NCBI GenBank assembly: GCA_029203185.1
Contig: CP119310.1
Span: forward strand, 1,178,001 to 1,242,000
Origin: Candidatus Chryseobacterium colombiense
GTDB lineage: Bacteria > Bacteroidota > Bacteroidia > Flavobacteriales > Weeksellaceae
Reading direction: 5' to 3'
DNA length: 64,000 nt
The notes beneath the pieces are model-generated. The model did not search any database. It was given only the letters and a program-made list of their open reading frames with translations, and was not told the DNA's origin. The position numbers and the translations under genes were made by a program. Positions 35,521 to 44,373 of the stretch are shown here, in pieces. How positions within the stretch are numbered: position 1 is the first letter of the stretch; each line of letters begins with the position of its first letter.

Positions 35521-37110
35521 TTACTTTATTTTCTTAGCCAAATAATCACTTTCATTTCCTAAACGGTCAATTGCTTTAACAGCAACGGCATTCAGTGTTT
35601 TTCCTTCCTTATATTTAGGAATTTCTCTGGAAAGCTGATCCATAGTCAGGATTTCGGTTTCCCAGACTCCGTTATACTGGGTGAAAAGCACCCACTGGAA
35701 AACGTCTTTGATGTTCTTCACACTCCAGCTGGCCTGTACAGAAGTTCCGTTATCGGTCATAAACAAGGTGGGAGCCTGCAACGGAACCGCATTCAGCCAC
35801 GGACTTCTCGGAATCAAAGCTTTTTCTTTATAGGGCCCGTTTTTCAGGGTTGGAAGCATACCGGCATTTTTTGTCAGCCCGGCAATGCTCCAGTGGATTT
35901 CCCCGGCATCATTTTTTAAAATCTGTCGTGAAATCTCGATCTGGTTTTTAATTTCTGTCGGTCTGTCAGAAGATCTCACCTCAACGGTATTCAGTCCCGG
36001 CCAGAGATGGCGCTTCATGGTGTTCTCAGATTCCCACCAGTTTAATAAAGCAGCAAATCCCTGACCTTTAGAATCGATCGTCCAGTACAGCTGGGGAGAA
36101 AAATAATCGACCCAGCCTTTATTGAGCCATAATTTGGCATCAGCATACAGCTCGTCATACTGTGAAGAGCCTGTAATCCCTTCCGGATAGCCTGGCTTCC
36201 AGATTCCGAACGGACTGATCCCAAATCTTACATAGCTTTTTTCTGAGTGGATTTCTTTATAGATCCTTTCCACAAATTTATTGACATTATCCCTTCTCCA
36301 GTCGGCTCTTGATAATGTTCCGCCACTGCTTACATAGGCGTTCCAGGTTTTATAATCCGGAAAATCAGCGCCTTTGTTGTAGGTGGCATACGGATAGAAA
36401 TAGTCATCAAAATGGACGGCATCAATATCATACCGCTGCACAATATCTTTTACCACATTGGAAACGTGGCCCTGGGTTTTAGGATCGGCAGGATCAAACC
36501 AATACATCCCGTTCTTTAGCCTGACCACAATATCCGAAAGCTTATTCACCATGGATAAACCGTTGGGCGAACCTCCATTCGCGTGATGGGCACGGTAAGG
36601 ATTGAGCCAGACATGAAGCTCCAGCCCTCTTTTGTGAGCTTCTTCAATCCAGAACTGTAAAGGATCGTAGTTCGGATAGGGAGCTTTTCCTGTTTCTCCC
36701 GTTAAAAAATACGACCAAGGCTCGATATTACTCGTATATAAAGCATCTGCCGAAGGTCTTACCTGGAAGATAACGGCATTAAAGTTATTGTCCTTCAGCA
36801 TATCCAGCATACTGATGGCTTCGGCCTTCTGCTGATCTACGGTCAGATTCGTTTTAGAAGGCCAGTTAATATTGGCTACACTGGCAATCCACGCTCCCCT
36901 GAATTCTCTTTTAATTTCCGGAAGATTAGCTTTAAAGACTTCTTCTGCCGGTACTTTTACTGTTTTACCAGCAATGGCAGAGTCTTTCGCTGCTGTCTGT
37001 GCTGTATTTTTATTTTTTATGGGTTTGGTAGTATCTGCCAGCGTTTTAGAGCTGCTGCACGAAGCAAAAACACCCAGTAAGACGATTAATTTTAATTGAT
37101 TCCCTCTCAT
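35521..37110 (-). CDS. Lipoprotein glycosyl hydrolase of the GHL10/DigH family
   Basis: The 529-residue protein has a lipobox (GVFASC, cysteine near residue 18), so it is a lipoprotein. The catalytic barrel begins REFRGAWIASVANINWPSKT. It continues with FNAVIFQVRPSADALY, HKRGLELHVWLNPYRAHHAN, YDIDAVHFDDYFYPYATYNK and RFGISPFGIWKPGYPEG, the pattern of DigH, which cleaves denuded peptidoglycan in E. coli. A fibronectin-like tail ends the protein. Peptidoglycan as substrate is inferred from family. It is a single gene with its own terminator. Confidence 0.87.
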   Translation of the reverse strand: MRGNQLKLIVLLGVFASCSSSKTLADTTKPIKNKNTAQTAAKDSAIAGKTVKVPAEEVFKANLPEIKREFRGAWIASVANINWPSKTNLTVDQQKAEAISMLDMLKDNNFNAVIFQVRPSADALYTSNIEPWSYFLTGETGKAPYPNYDPLQFWIEEAHKRGLELHVWLNPYRAHHANGGSPNGLSMVNKLSDIVVRLKNGMYWFDPADPKTQGHVSNVVKDIVQRYDIDAVHFDDYFYPYATYNKGADFPDYKTWNAYVSSGGTLSRADWRRDNVNKFVERIYKEIHSEKSYVRFGISPFGIWKPGYPEGITGSSQYDELYADAKLWLNKGWVDYFSPQLYWTIDSKGQGFAALLNWWESENTMKRHLWPGLNTVEVRSSDRPTEIKNQIEISRQILKNDAGEIHWSIAGLTKNAGMLPTLKNGPYKEKALIPRSPWLNAVPLQAPTLFMTDNGTSVQASWSVKNIKDVFQWVLFTQYNGVWETEILTMDQLSREIPKYKEGKTLNAVAVKAIDRLGNESDYLAKKIK

Positions 37111-37188
37111 CGGTTGAAAAACTGCATTAAATTAGAGTTCGTTTAAATGAAAATGAAAAATAAACATTTTCTTTTATTTTATAATAAA

Positions 37189-37213
37189 AAAGCCCCGAAA
37201 AGTTCGAGGCTTT
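37189..37213 (-). terminator. Terminator of typA
   Basis: AAAGCCCCGAA (37189-37199) pairs with TTCGAGGCTTT (37203-37213), one wobble. The minus strand continues as a T run. Confidence 0.85.
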
Positions 37214-37234
37214 AATATATGTAAGAATCTTAGA

Positions 37235-39040
37235 TTATGCTTTTGCTGATCTTTCCACTCTTTTTCTTTCTTCTTCAGAAAGTAATTTCTTTCTCATACG
37301 GATGAAGTTCGGAGTCACCTCAATCGCTTCATCACCCTGGATATATTCCATACATTCTTCAAGAGAGAATAAGATCTTCGGAGCAACTCCTGTATCTTTA
37401 TCTTTCCCTGAAGCTCTCATGTTGTTCAGCTGTTTTGCTTCTACGATGTTTACAACAAGGTCGCCCGGCTTATTTTGTTCCCCGATGATCATCCCTGCAT
37501 AGATTTCCTCACCCGGATCCACAAAGAACTTCCCTCTGTCCTGTAGCTTAGCAATAGAATATTCTGTTGCAGGACCTTGGGTCTTGCTGATCAATACTCC
37601 ATTGTTTCTTCCAGGAATTGCCCCTTTGAAAGGCTTGTATTCTGTAAAACGGTGCGCCATGATCGCCTCCCCTGCAGTAGCCGTCAACATCTGAGAACGC
37701 AATCCGATCAATCCTCTTGAAGGAATTTCGAATTCCATGTGCTGCATCTCTCCTTTTGTTTCCATGATGTGAAGATCTCCTTTTCTCTGAGTCGCCAAAT
37801 CGATTACTCTGGAAGCGTATTCTTCAGGAACATCCACTACCAAAGATTCATAAGGCTCACAGTTTACTCCGTCGATTTCTCTCAGGATTACCTGTGGCTG
37901 ACCGATCGTCATTTCATATCCTTCTCTTCTCATCGTTTCGATCAGAACTGACAAGTGAAGAATCCCTCTACCGAATACTAAGAATGTGTTGGCATCATCA
38001 GTCTGCTGAACTCTTAATGCCAGGTTTTTCTCTAATTCTTTGTGTAATCTTTCTTTAAGGTGGTTTGAAGTCACGTATTTACCATCTTTCCCGAAGAAAG
38101 GTGAATTGTTGATCGAGAACGTCATGTTCAAAGTAGGCTCATCAATTGCCGTTCTTTCCAATGGCTCAGGGTTTTCAAGATCTACGAAAGAATCCCCGAT
38201 CTGGAAAGCATCGAAACCTACCACCGCACAGATATCTCCAGCCTGAACTTCAGTTACTTTTTTCTTTCCTAATCCTTCGAAAACGTATAGTTCTTTTACT
38301 TTTCCTTTCACCACTTTTCCGTCTGCCTGCGCAAGACCGATCCACTGAGATTCTTTAAGCTCCCCTCTTGTCACTTTACCGATCGCAATTCTTCCTAAGA
38401 AAGAAGAGAAATCCAATGAAGTAATCTGCATCTGAAGGTTACCTTCCGTTACTTTCGGTGCAGGAACATATTGTAAAATACCATCCAATAATGGCATAAT
38501 GTTGTCAGTTTGTTCTAGTGAAGTGTTGAACCAACCTTGCTTAGAAGATCCGTAAAATGTTGGGAAATCCAACTGCTCTTCTGTAGCCTCCAGGTTGAAA
38601 AACAGGTCAAATACCTGATCGTGAACCTCATCCGGACGACAGTTTGGCTTATCTACTTTGTTGATTACCACTAATGGTCTTAATCCTAATTCCAAAGCCT
38701 TTTGAAGTACGAATCTTGTCTGTGGCATCGGTCCTTCGAACGCATCCACCAACAAAATAACCCCGTCAGCCATTTTCAATACTCTCTCTACTTCCCCACC
38801 AAAATCGGCGTGACCAGGCGTATCGATTACGTTAATTTTCGTGTCTTTATAAGTAACAGAAATATTCTTGGATAAGATCGTGATCCCTCTTTCTCTTTCA
38901 AGATCATTGTTATCCATAATTAATTCTCCACTCTCCTGATTTTCTCTGAAAATATTGGTAGCGTGGATGATTTTGTCAACCAAAGTCGTCTTCCCGTGGT
39001 CAACGTGTGCGATAATCGCAATATTTCTAATGTTTTGCAT
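37235..39040 (-). CDS. typA: Translational GTPase TypA/BipA
   Basis: The 601-residue ribosome-binding GTPase helps large-subunit assembly and stress adaptation. G-domain motifs are AHVDHGKTTLVDKII, RERGITILSKN, DTPGHADFGGEVERVL and NKVDKPNCRPDEV. Domain II and the EF-G-like C-terminal domains follow, with the TypA-specific segment RGLIGLRSQMLTATAGEAIM. The end LRMRKKLLSEEERKR is also typical. A -7 element is 19 bases upstream. Confidence 0.96.
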   Translation of the reverse strand: MQNIRNIAIIAHVDHGKTTLVDKIIHATNIFRENQESGELIMDNNDLERERGITILSKNISVTYKDTKINVIDTPGHADFGGEVERVLKMADGVILLVDAFEGPMPQTRFVLQKALELGLRPLVVINKVDKPNCRPDEVHDQVFDLFFNLEATEEQLDFPTFYGSSKQGWFNTSLEQTDNIMPLLDGILQYVPAPKVTEGNLQMQITSLDFSSFLGRIAIGKVTRGELKESQWIGLAQADGKVVKGKVKELYVFEGLGKKKVTEVQAGDICAVVGFDAFQIGDSFVDLENPEPLERTAIDEPTLNMTFSINNSPFFGKDGKYVTSNHLKERLHKELEKNLALRVQQTDDANTFLVFGRGILHLSVLIETMRREGYEMTIGQPQVILREIDGVNCEPYESLVVDVPEEYASRVIDLATQRKGDLHIMETKGEMQHMEFEIPSRGLIGLRSQMLTATAGEAIMAHRFTEYKPFKGAIPGRNNGVLISKTQGPATEYSIAKLQDRGKFFVDPGEEIYAGMIIGEQNKPGDLVVNIVEAKQLNNMRASGKDKDTGVAPKILFSLEECMEYIQGDEAIEVTPNFIRMRKKLLSEEERKRVERSAKA

Positions 39041-39058
39041 AAAAGATTTTTACGGGTG

Positions 39059-39066
39059 CAAAAATA
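39059..39066 (-). promoter_or_regulatory. -7 element for typA
   Basis: On the minus strand TATTTTTG matches TAnnTTTG, 18 bases upstream of the typA ATG. No -33 element is evident. Confidence 0.45.
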
Positions 39067-39226
39067 GTGATTTTTAATGAAAAACTCACTAATAAGTTTT
39101 GATAATTAACAAATTCATAATGAGAAGGTTAAAAGAAACCTATTCTTAAGCCTCTAACATTGAGTCTATTATCCTGATATTCCTGCTAAAAATCATCAAT
39201 ACCGGATTAAGCTTTTATGATCCATC

Positions 39227-39484
39227 TCAATATTTTTTTTCAAAAAAGTAAATCAAAGCCACCTGAATTAAAACAATGAAACCGAATTTCAGTAGAAATG
39301 AAGTCTTGGAAATCTTATGCATGAAGATCAGCATCGCCAGTATCGCTCCGATACTTCCACCCAGGAAAGAAATCCCCAATAAAGCAGTTTCCGGTATTCT
39401 CCGCCGATGTAGGACTGCCTTTCTTTTGTCCAGCCCGAACATAATACCACTGAAAAGGTTGATAATAAGTAATACATAAATCAT
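39227..39484 (-). CDS. DUF1294 membrane protein
   Basis: Starting at the ATG at 39484 the product has 85 residues beginning MIYVLLIINLFSGIMFGLDK. It has three hydrophobic segments and the DUF1294 core (LDKRKAVLHRRRIPETALLG, then ISFLGGSIGAILAMLIFMHK). The open frame extends to 39544, but those 20 codons would run through the terminator of the neighbouring peptide gene and are not family-like. No function is established for the family. Confidence 0.8.
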   Translation of the reverse strand: MIYVLLIINLFSGIMFGLDKRKAVLHRRRIPETALLGISFLGGSIGAILAMLIFMHKISKTSFLLKFGFIVLIQVALIYFFEKKY

Positions 39485-39500
39485 TGCGGCAAAGCTAAAT

Positions 39501-39536
39501 AAAAAAAGAGTGTTACAAAACACTCTTCTTTTTTCT
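39501..39536 (-). terminator. Terminator of the bacteriocin-like peptide gene
   Basis: GAGTGTT (39508-39514) and AACACTC (39519-39525) form a perfect stem around ACAA with an A run on one side and a T run on the other. It directly follows the peptide stop at 39537 on the minus strand. Confidence 0.8.
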
Positions 39537-39743
39537 TTATGCACATATCATGACTTCGCATGGATCCTGTGGTGGAGCATCTCCGCAGACAATATCAAAG
39601 GAGCCGCAGCTGCTTGGATCACCTGTCCCCCATCCCCACTGAAGTACGCATGTTTGCGGGTTTTTACATCTTACCATTCCTTTAGCAATTCCTCCCTGAA
39701 TGGATCTCATTTCACTGCGTGAAACTTTCTTTAGTTTTTTCAT
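39537..39743 (-). CDS. Bacteriocin-like peptide precursor with double-glycine leader
   Basis: The 68-residue product starts MKKLKKVSRSEMRSIQGG. Its charged leader ending in Gly-Gly is typical of Bacteroidetes 'bacteriocin-like'/natural-product precursors, which are cleaved after GG by a C39 peptidase-transporter. The 50-residue core has six cysteines (in RCK, QTCV, SSCG, IVCG, DPCE, MICA) and is rich in Gly, Pro and Asp. No transporter, peptidase or modification enzyme is encoded next to it, so processing would need genes elsewhere. Activity is unproven; many such Chryseobacterium peptides have no known role. Confidence 0.72.
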   Translation of the reverse strand: MKKLKKVSRSEMRSIQGGIAKGMVRCKNPQTCVLQWGWGTGDPSSCGSFDIVCGDAPPQDPCEVMICA

Positions 39744-40057
39744 GATCTATTTTTGATTAGTTTGAGAGATAAATATATAAAAAAATATTGATGAAAATAG
39801 GTTTTGATAAAAATATTTCATTTTGTAATGAATTATTACACCCATATATACTGACTGTATACTATAGATTGTGATTTTATTTACTTAAAATATTTTTATC
39901 AATTCTACATTACTTAATTTATATTCGTATTCTAAAAATCTTTGTAGGCTGTTTTCTCTAAATTTGTATATTTATCTAATTAAGTTTTTATTTTTTTAAT
40001 AATCATTGTCTCAGAAATTCTTCTTTAGGTTTTTAAAATTCTGAGTTAAATCTTAAT
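39744..40057. other. AT-rich intergenic region, nothing recognised
   Basis: Some 314 bases between the bacteriocin-like peptide gene and ptuB. It is very AT-rich with no open frame, strong hairpin or clear TAnnTTTG box on the minus strand. Confidence 0.5.
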
Positions 40058-40804
40058 TTAATTATCAAAAAAATACTTGTATTTTATTGTATCCTTTACT
40101 TTATCCTCATCAGTAATTAGATCTAAATAATATGGATCACTTTCAACTAAATACAAAGCGGAAGCTATGGTTCTTATTTCGTTTTTTAAAGTATTTATAT
40201 CTGTTGGTATAGGATTATTTCCTACATTATTTTTTAACTGACGCCAGATTTTTCTATTTCTCTTATAATAATCCCCCGCCAAACCAATCGATACAATTTC
40301 ATTGAAATATTGAGAAGAAAATATATTACCTTGATCATCATACAAAAATTTAGTTTTAACTATAGAATCAAAAATGAATGGTATAATATCTTTATTACCT
40401 CTTTCTCCATTACATTTTGAACAACAAGCCAACAAGTTATAATATGAAATATCATGAGGTAAATTATCTAAGTTTGAACTAGGAATGTTTTGAACTGAAT
40501 AATCAAATACTCTATTATCAATACACATAATAGAATATGTGGCCAAGCTACTACTTGCATTGGGATTTTGAGGATAAATATGCTCTAATGTAGTAGAATT
40601 ATTTTTTTCAAGTATCTTCAAGCAATAACAGCATTTTTCTTTTTGCTCATCTATTAATAAATTACGAATAATTTGCTTTGTTGGTGAAAATTTACTGTAA
40701 GTATAATCTATATATTGCATACTTATTATATCCCATTTTAAATTTTCAAAGCTCAAATAATATGGAAAAAAAAGAATTTGGTTGCATTTATTAATAAATT
40801 CCAT
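40058..40804 (-). CDS. ptuB: Septu defence HNH endonuclease PtuB
   Basis: The 248-residue protein has an HNH fold in its first half. Zinc ligands are the two CxxC pairs C58..C61 (EKCCYCLK) and C128..C131 (CCSKCNGERG). The catalytic histidine H75 lies in TTLEHIYPQNPN. These are the HNH signatures of PtuB in the Septu anti-phage system. The gene starts four bases after the ATPase gene ptuA stops, the usual Septu order. The C-terminal part (about 140-248) is helical and unassigned. No reverse transcriptase is near, so this is a stand-alone Septu rather than part of a retron. Confidence 0.82.
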   Translation of the reverse strand: MEFINKCNQILFFPYYLSFENLKWDIISMQYIDYTYSKFSPTKQIIRNLLIDEQKEKCCYCLKILEKNNSTTLEHIYPQNPNASSSLATYSIMCIDNRVFDYSVQNIPSSNLDNLPHDISYYNLLACCSKCNGERGNKDIIPFIFDSIVKTKFLYDDQGNIFSSQYFNEIVSIGLAGDYYKRNRKIWRQLKNNVGNNPIPTDINTLKNEIRTIASALYLVESDPYYLDLITDEDKVKDTIKYKYFFDN

Positions 40805-40808
40805 AAAA

Positions 40809-42269
40809 CTATAATTTTTCTTTTATGAAATCAGGTATTTTTCCATCAAATAAATCTTCAATTTTTTGATAATAATCCTTTGCCATTGGATTATTTTCAC
40901 CATTTAAAAATCGAAAAGCATTAATGTAAGCATCTAATAATTTATTTGAAATATTTACTCCCATCACATTTACTAAATTTGAATTATAATCCATTGAAAA
41001 TAAATTCGGTAACTCTTCATCAATATAAATCCCATCTTTCTTTTCTAATTGTATAATCTTGGTGCTTTCTTCATCAGCATTAAAATTACTTAAAATAATT
41101 GGTGAATGTGTAGTTACAATAAACTGTAAACCAGGAAATGTTTTCCTAAACCTCTGCAATACTGTCTGCTGTAAACTTGGATGTAAATGCAATTCTAACT
41201 CATCAATTAAAACTAAACCATCAAATAGTAAGGCTTCTCCGTTAAGTAAATACCATCTATATGCAATATCATAAACAATGTGAAGCAATCTCATATATCC
41301 CATAGGTAAGGCTTCCTCATTAAATACCCCTTCATTAATGGAATTTTTTTTACCAAAACTAAAAAATAATGCCTCAGATTTTTCAGTCCTTCTTTTTTTG
41401 ATATCAAACAAAATTAAATCATCTGTATCCAATTCTCCAATATTTGAAAAAAACTGCATGACTTTCTCAGTAACAAATTCATATTCCTTTTCTAAAGGCC
41501 GAGTTTGATCATTATATCTTTTTTTTATTAAATTCAATCGTTGATCAAGAGTTTTAATCTGAATTAAAGAAGCATTAATATCATCGACAACTGAAAAACT
41601 TGATAGTCTTTTTTGTAGTTCATTTATCTCTTCAGAAATAATCTTTATACTATCAACATCTTTTTGTATTTCATTAAGTATAAATTTTGTCCTCAAAAAC
41701 CAAGAAGATGTAATACTTCCTTCGTCACTCCAAAGAGCATAACCAATATCACGGGGAAGAGAAATTGATTTAGTTAAAATTTTATTGAAATCATTTACAA
41801 CCTTATTATTCTCTTTTCTTTTGTGAGGATAACAATCACCATAGAAACCAAGTAATGGAAGAATATTAGATTCTATTAAATAATGTTTTTGAAACTTTTG
41901 CTGTGCCGATTTGTAATATGTAGGATGTAATTTTCCTCCATATTTGTCTTTGTAAAATTTCCAAGATATTGAATCATCATCTGTTTCTATTTCATAACCA
42001 ATATTTGTAGGCCATTGAAACCCCTCTCCAAATTCTAAATAAGTTGTATCCCAATCATTTAAACCTTCAATTTTATTTGAGTTATTCTTTATTAATTCAT
42101 TTGAACCAGTATTTGAAAATATAAAAGACATTCCTTTACGAATTGCACTTAAAAGTGAAGACTTTCCAGTACCATTTTTTCCAATTATTAAAGTCGTATC
42201 AGAACCAAAATGAAAATCATTCTTTTCATAGCACCGGTAATTCTTGAGTTCGACAGTTCTTAACTTCAT
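40809..42269 (-). CDS. ptuA: Septu defence ATPase PtuA
   Basis: The 486-residue protein is an ABC/SMC-like AAA ATPase. Walker A is GKNGTGKS (30-37), and Walker B is LVLIDE (352-357) followed by LELHLHPSLQQTVLQRF. The H-loop reads VTTHSP. A helical arm (about 200-270) separates the two ATPase halves. The N-terminus MKLRTVELKNYRCYEKNDFH is typical of RecF-like ATPases. Together with the HNH gene next to it this makes the two-gene Septu system, which senses phage infection and cleaves nucleic acid. The call relies on gene order and motifs, not a search. Confidence 0.82.
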   Translation of the reverse strand: MKLRTVELKNYRCYEKNDFHFGSDTTLIIGKNGTGKSSLLSAIRKGMSFIFSNTGSNELIKNNSNKIEGLNDWDTTYLEFGEGFQWPTNIGYEIETDDDSISWKFYKDKYGGKLHPTYYKSAQQKFQKHYLIESNILPLLGFYGDCYPHKRKENNKVVNDFNKILTKSISLPRDIGYALWSDEGSITSSWFLRTKFILNEIQKDVDSIKIISEEINELQKRLSSFSVVDDINASLIQIKTLDQRLNLIKKRYNDQTRPLEKEYEFVTEKVMQFFSNIGELDTDDLILFDIKKRRTEKSEALFFSFGKKNSINEGVFNEEALPMGYMRLLHIVYDIAYRWYLLNGEALLFDGLVLIDELELHLHPSLQQTVLQRFRKTFPGLQFIVTTHSPIILSNFNADEESTKIIQLEKKDGIYIDEELPNLFSMDYNSNLVNVMGVNISNKLLDAYINAFRFLNGENNPMAKDYYQKIEDLFDGKIPDFIKEKL

Positions 42270-42703
42270 ATGTCAATTATATTATTATTTTTAGATACTA
42301 ATATAGTATTTTTTAATATTTTTCTTCGCCTTATTATTACTTTCCTAACCATTCGAAACAATTTCTTTCTCTCACATCCAAATCAAAGTCTTATAAAGCC
42401 TATTTTTATATTTTATTTTACTCAGCGTTAGGATCGGTGTAATATAGATTATCAGTTAGCTTTGCTCAACGTATACAATTCACTGAGAAAATTAAAACTT
42501 GGTTTTATAGACAACTACGAAATAATTAGTTTTCGACTTCAAATATAATTAAAAACTATTTTCATAATTAAGGAAAATAGCATCTATATCAAAAACTTTT
42601 ATCTTATTTATAATTGATTAATAATTGAATTATATACATTTTTTTAAAGTTTAGGAGTATTCAAATTATAAAAAATCTCCACCCTTTCAGGCAGAGATTA
42701 CAT
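42270..42703. other. Non-coding gap with no recognised features
   Basis: This 434-base gap upstream of ptuA is AT-rich with frequent stops. The only structure is a hairpin at 42672-42700 (AATCTC with GAGATT), a weak terminator for the DUF6266 gene. A short minus-strand frame ELYTLSKAN near 42460 may be the tail of a decayed gene, but I cannot identify it. Confidence 0.45.
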
Positions 42704-43345
42704 TTAAATCAAAGTCAGGTTTCCGAGATAGGCACTGTTGCAGGCAACCGTCTCTTTTGCGTTATTAAAAAAGACCCAGAGCTGAATTTCTTTTCCTGCA
42801 TAATAGGCCGGAAGCGTGAGATCTGCAGTCAATACATTTCTTTCCGCTACCGATTCGAAAATCTCGAAACTTCCCAGTTCTTCGCAGTAGCATACCGCAT
42901 TGGCCAGGTCTGTGGCATCTGCATTGCCCTGTGCCGAATTATCTTCCCAGTTCAGGCTGATTCCGTTTCCGGCTTGCGGCGTGGCAGTTACGTTTTGAAA
43001 TCCTGCCAGGTCGCCTTTTGTGATCAGTACCTTGTTGTAAAGGAGTTCGGCAACGTCTCCTACCATCTGTACCGCTTCATTGATGGTGTATGAAACCGCC
43101 AGATTGATTCTTGATTTGGAACCGCTTCCCGATCCGAAGTACCTGGTCTGGATATTCTTAACGGGCTGCAGAAAACTGATTACCAGTTTAAATTTCGTCT
43201 GCTGTACAAGCTGTTTGTCGCTGGGAGGCCTGCTGCTGGGTTTTGGGGTACTTCTGATGATGTCTTTTCCGCGCCAGTTAGCGCCTACCACTGTTCCTAC
43301 TTTTCCTGAAAATCCGCCCAGGATACCTTTTGTTATTCTTGCCAT
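42704..43345 (-). CDS. DUF6266 family protein
   Basis: The 213-residue product matches the DUF6266 pattern. Its start is MARITKGILGGFSGKVGTVV then GANWRGKDIIRSTPKPSSRP. It continues with KQLVQQTKFKLVISFLQPVK and later LTKG-type ITKGDLAGFQNVTATPQAGN then ISLNWEDNSAQGNAD. The C-terminus is a beta domain that recalls fibronectin III. It lacks an N-terminal signal peptide. No function is established. An inverted-repeat region and a small HTH gene lie upstream. Confidence 0.8.
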   Translation of the reverse strand: MARITKGILGGFSGKVGTVVGANWRGKDIIRSTPKPSSRPPSDKQLVQQTKFKLVISFLQPVKNIQTRYFGSGSGSKSRINLAVSYTINEAVQMVGDVAELLYNKVLITKGDLAGFQNVTATPQAGNGISLNWEDNSAQGNADATDLANAVCYCEELGSFEIFESVAERNVLTADLTLPAYYAGKEIQLWVFFNNAKETVACNSAYLGNLTLI

Positions 43346-43471
43346 TTTTTTGTGTTTTATGGGTTAACTGAGACGAAGATATAGCGGAAATTCTCATTTT
43401 CAATCGCTTAAGAAAATAATGACCGGCTTTGAATAGTTTTGACCGATTTTGACCGGTATTGCCCCACCTTT

Positions 43472-43554
43472 CTTCGGGTCTTCTTCGGATCACCTTCGGG
43501 TCAGCTTCGGAAAAACGGTACTTTTTCCGAAGAACTTCCGAAGAAGACCCGAAG
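43472..43554. repeat. Nested long inverted repeat
   Basis: Outer arms 43472-43489 and 43537-43554 are a perfect 18-base inverted repeat (CTTCGGGTCTTCTTCGGA). Inside, 43505-43515 pairs perfectly with 43522-43532 (CTTCGGAAAAA) around a six-base CGGTAC loop. The left side also repeats the word CTTCGG(GTC) four times directly. Confidence 0.85.
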
Positions 43555-43696
43555 GATTGCTGTACAAAATTGAGGGGATTTTAATTTTATAGATGATTTT
43601 TGAACTTCTTAAGTTCATACTTTTAGTAATTCCAATAAAAAATTGATTATTATATGCAATTTTTTATTAGTTCTGCTGTCTTCATGATGATGAGGC

Positions 43697-43817
43697 TGTC
43701 ATTCTGAATATAAACTGAAGGTTTACGAACGAAGTTCAGAAGTGAAATGAAGAATCTGAGCGATCATGAGATTCTTTGAACTACATTCGCATCCCTTCAG
43801 GCTCTGTCAGAATGACA
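43697..43817. repeat. MITE-like dispersed palindromic repeat, intergenic copy
   Basis: The ends TGTCATTCTGA (43697-43707) and TCAGAATGACA (43807-43817) are perfect 11-base inverted repeats. The interior contains GAAATGAAGAATC, identical to the copy inside prmC, and AGAATCT/AGATTCT inner arms. The length is about 121 bases. Confidence 0.8.
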
Positions 43818-44055
43818 ATGGTGCAAAATGGTATAGAGTCGCCAAAAAATTGTATAGGTAACCTTTTGAACCATTAAGAGAATTAAGAGAGTAAGAAAGA
43901 GTAAGTAAATGTTATTCTTGCAATGTTACAATGCAGCCTGAAGATTTTCTTAATTACTTTCACTGCTTTATGTCTCTTAACGGTTGATAAAAAGTTGTAA
44001 AGCCTGAACCTTTTGGGGTTCAAATAAAAAAAAAATTTCAGTTCAAAAAATATTC

Positions 44056-44319
44056 TTATTTCTTGAGTCTATTGATGAAAAACGATTTGGGATAAAAGAT
44101 TTTCCGTCCGATTTTAACATAGGGAATGTGTTGGGATTTCCGGATCCGGAATAAAGTGCTGTCGCTGATGTTCAAAAGCCGTTTCACATCGGCGCTGTCA
44201 TAGAACAATGAATCATTGTTCTGATTCTCTTTTAAAATGTTTACCATTTCTTCAAAGACTGCCAAAATAGTGTTCAACATTTCATCATCATACATAGATG
44301 TACCTGATTTCTTTTTCAT
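44056..44319 (-). CDS. Excisionase-type helix-turn-helix protein
   Basis: The 87-residue protein carries a MerR/excisionase-like HTH in its C-terminal half: YDSADVKRLLNISDSTLFRI, then RKSQHIPYVKIGRKIFYPKS (HTH_17 pattern). An N-terminal helix (residues 10-36) may dimerise. A start at the ninth codon (ATG) is possible. Such proteins often accompany mobile elements, though no integrase is present here. The preceding DNA carries a -7 element. Confidence 0.78.
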   Translation of the reverse strand: MKKKSGTSMYDDEMLNTILAVFEEMVNILKENQNNDSLFYDSADVKRLLNISDSTLFRIRKSQHIPYVKIGRKIFYPKSFFINRLKK

Positions 44320-44365
44320 ATTGTGTTTTTTTAGATTAAAAGAATCAAGTTTTTGTGCTATATTT

Positions 44366-44373
44366 CAAACGTA
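44366..44373 (-). promoter_or_regulatory. -7 element for the HTH gene
   Basis: On the minus strand TACGTTTG matches TAnnTTTG, 46 bases upstream of the ATG. No -33 TTG is visible. Confidence 0.4.

Larger units (their letters stand above)
43346..44055. other. Repeat-rich non-coding region upstream of DUF6266
   Basis: This 710-base stretch has no credible gene. From the DUF6266 end it contains three spaced copies of TTTTGACCG/TTTGACCG (about 43420-43460), a nested 18-bp plus 11-bp inverted repeat (43472-43554) and a MITE-like palindromic repeat (43697-43817). AT-rich sequence continues to the HTH gene. Confidence 0.6.

Noticed and set aside
40058..42269. Retron with PtuAB effector
   Set aside because: No reverse transcriptase gene or structured ncRNA is seen next to the pair.
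44056..44319. Excisionase-type HTH taken as proof of a prophage or integrative element
   Set aside because: No integrase, portal, capsid or conjugation gene is in the window. The HTH alone is not enough.
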